Origin: Lysobacter lycopersici
GTDB taxonomy: Bacteria; Pseudomonadota; Gammaproteobacteria; Xanthomonadales; Xanthomonadaceae
Direction: 5' to 3'
Length of the DNA: 64,000 nt
Assembly: GCF_007556775.1 (NCBI RefSeq)
Contig: NZ_CP041742.1
Span: forward strand, 2,432,001-2,496,000
In this document: one piece after another, positions 62,849 through 64,000 of the stretch
Layout of the letters: each line of letters begins with the position of its first letter
Position numbering within the stretch: the stretch's first letter is position 1
Notes under the pieces: model-generated
The model's database searches: none
The model's input: only the letters and a program-made list of their open reading frames with translations
What the model was told of the DNA's origin: nothing
Position numbers and translations under genes: made by a program

Positions 62849-63802
62849 ATGCCTGCTCCCCGACCGACTGCGCTCGTCCTCCACGGTGGTGCGGGCGTGA
62901 TCGAACGCGCGGACCTGTCCGCCGACACCGAACGCGGCATCCGCGAGGCGCTTGCGCAGGCGCGCGAAGCCGGCGATGCGGTGCTGCGCGCAGGCGGCAG
63001 CGCGCTCGATGCGGTGCAGGCGACGGTCGTCGCGCTGGAGGAATCGCCGCACTTCAACGCCGGCAAGGGTGCGGTGTTCGATGCCGACGGCAGGCACGAA
63101 CTCGACGCCTCGATCATGGACGGCGCCACCCTGCGCGCCGGCGCGGTCGCGGGTGTCACCGACGTACGCAATCCCGTCGTGCTCGCGCGCCGGGTGATGG
63201 AGGATTCGCCGCACGTGATGCTGATTGGCGCGGGCGCGTCGCGTTTCGCCGACACGCAAGCCGACATCGAACGCGTCGCGAACGACTGGTACGACACGCC
63301 GCACCGACTGCAGCAACTGCATGAGGAACAGGCGCGCGAACGCGAAGCCGCCGAGGGTGAAGCGAACAACCTGAAAGGCAGATATTTCGGCACCGTCGGC
63401 GCGGTCGCGCTCGACGTGCACGGAAACATCGCGGCGGCGACCTCGACCGGCGGCATGACCAACAAGCGCTGGGGCCGCGTCGGCGATACGCCAGTGATCG
63501 GCGGCGGCACTTACGCCGATGCGCGTTGCGGTGTGTCCGCGACCGGCTGGGGCGAGTTCTTCCTGCGCCTCGCGGTGGCGCACGACATCTGCGCGCGCGT
63601 GGCCTATCGCGGCGATTCGCTCAAGCAAGCGGTGGACGACGTGATCCTGCGCGCGTTGCCGGCGCTCGGCGGCGACGGCGGTGCGATCGCGATCGACCGC
63701 GAGGGCAACATCGCGATGCCGTTCAATACCTCGGGCATGTACCGCGCGTGGGTGAAACCGGATGGCTCGCGCGGCGTGGCGATTTTCGGGGATGAGGGAT
63801 AG
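62849..63802 (+). CDS. iaaA: Isoaspartyl peptidase/L-asparaginase (Ntn hydrolase)
   Basis: This 317-residue precursor belongs to the plant-type asparaginase family. It removes [12 protein letters not shown] residues from peptides and hydrolyses asparagine after self-cleavage. The N-terminal ALVLHGGAGV and the AGNACVAxx-like region are present. The nucleophilic threonine lies in RYFGTVGAVALDVHGNIAAA, after which come STGGMTNKRWGRVGDTPVIG and GGGTYADARCGVSATG. The ATG at 62849 fits the family start; a GTG at 62792 overlapping the permease stop would add 19 residues. A TATCCT -10-like hexamer at 62815 supports independent expression. Confidence 0.9.
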   Translation: MPAPRPTALVLHGGAGVIERADLSADTERGIREALAQAREAGDAVLRAGGSALDAVQATVVALEESPHFNAGKGAVFDADGRHELDASIMDGATLRAGAVAGVTDVRNPVVLARRVMEDSPHVMLIGAGASRFADTQADIERVANDWYDTPHRLQQLHEEQAREREAAEGEANNLKGRYFGTVGAVALDVHGNIAAATSTGGMTNKRWGRVGDTPVIGGGTYADARCGVSATGWGEFFLRLAVAHDICARVAYRGDSLKQAVDDVILRALPALGGDGGAIAIDREGNIAMPFNTSGMYRAWVKPDGSRGVAIFGDEG

Positions 63803-63811
63803 CCGGCTCTT

Positions 63812-63892
63812 GTAGGTTGGGGTGAGCGCAGCGAACCCCAACAACGTCGTATGGAATTTGTTGGGGTTCATTTCATTCACCCCAACCTATGC
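63812..63892. repeat. TAGGTTGGGGTGA inverted repeat
   Basis: The left arm TAGGTTGGGGTGAGCGCAGC(G)AACCCCAACA and the right arm TGTTGGGGTT...TTCACCCCAACCTA face each other across a short AT-rich centre. Such elements are common between genes in this taxonomic group. It follows the isoaspartyl peptidase gene directly and could terminate its transcription. Confidence 0.75.
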
Positions 63893-63903
63893 GGGCTGAC
63901 ACT

Positions 63904-64000
63904 GTGCGTAAAAACACCAAACTATTTTTGGAAGAAAATGGGCGGCCGCTGGCGGAGTTTTGGTCGGCAGACTATGGCTTGAATAAATCTGATTCAATTC
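63904..64000 (+). CDS. Possible partial gene at the right edge
   Basis: From a GTG at 63904 (or an ATG at 63889 within the repeat) the frame is open to the edge: RKNTKLFLEENGRPLAEFW followed by SADYGLNKSDSI. Base composition drops sharply compared with the rest of the window, as expected for horizontally acquired DNA. Only about 32 residues are visible, too few to name a family, so this is a tentative call. Confidence 0.35.
   Translation, partial: MRKNTKLFLEENGRPLAEFWSADYGLNKSDSI

Overview
The window is about 64 kb of dense, GC-rich bacterial chromosome. It most likely comes from a gammaproteobacterium of the Xanthomonadaceae/Lysobacteraceae (Xanthomonas, Lysobacter, Luteimonas and relatives). 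This is inferred from the gene order ruvC-ruvA-kup-ruvB-ybgC-tolQRAB-pal-cpoB-queE-queC-tRNA-Lys, from Xanthomonas-type integron attC sites, from a Pil-Chp chemosensory cluster next to gshB, and from the codon usage. No species-level claim is possible from the sequence alone.

Layout. 1-11.7 kb is a conserved block: the end of a YebC-family regulator, the RuvABC Holliday-junction machinery with a Kup potassium transporter inside it, the Tol-Pal envelope system, two queuosine-precursor genes and tRNA-Lys(UUU). 11.7-16.4 kb is accessory: a repeat-rich spacer, a secreted M4 metalloprotease with a PKD domain, and a decayed integron. The integron has a fragment of intI on the minus strand, a probable attI, and five small low-GC cassettes separated by about 60-bp attC sites. 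16.4-34.9 kb holds housekeeping and envelope genes: VOC, DUF4087 and DUF1304 proteins, Dps, the HrpA helicase, RelA, a two-domain glycosyltransferase, PBP1b, a DinG/YoaA-type helicase and TsaB. 34.9-37.5 kb is a tandem array of four paralogous secreted proteins of a family I do not recognise. 38.0-51.8 kb holds a TonB homologue and gshB on the minus strand, divergent from the Pil-Chp operon pilG-pilH-pilI-pilJ-chpA(pilL)-chpB-like-chpC, which is expected to control type IV pilus twitching. 51.8-64 kb holds rsmE-bioA, nudE-cysQ-mazG, small membrane proteins, a two-component system followed by a tripartite ABC export system (adaptor, ATPase, permease), an isoaspartyl peptidase, and an AT-rich right edge.

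Main points of interest are (i) the integron relic with its integrase remnant and five cassettes; (ii) the four-gene array of four-cysteine secreted proteins; (iii) a chemosensory system that lacks a PilK/CheR methyltransferase and whose CheB-like protein has lost its catalytic triad; (iv) short inverted-repeat elements sitting in frame inside hrpA and tsaB, and a short repeat-like segment inside mazG; (v) an export adaptor with a Spy/CpxP-like inserted region; (vi) four genes with a -10-like hexamer ending exactly 6 nt before the start codon, which suggests leaderless mRNAs. Family assignments come from reading motifs; no database search was run.
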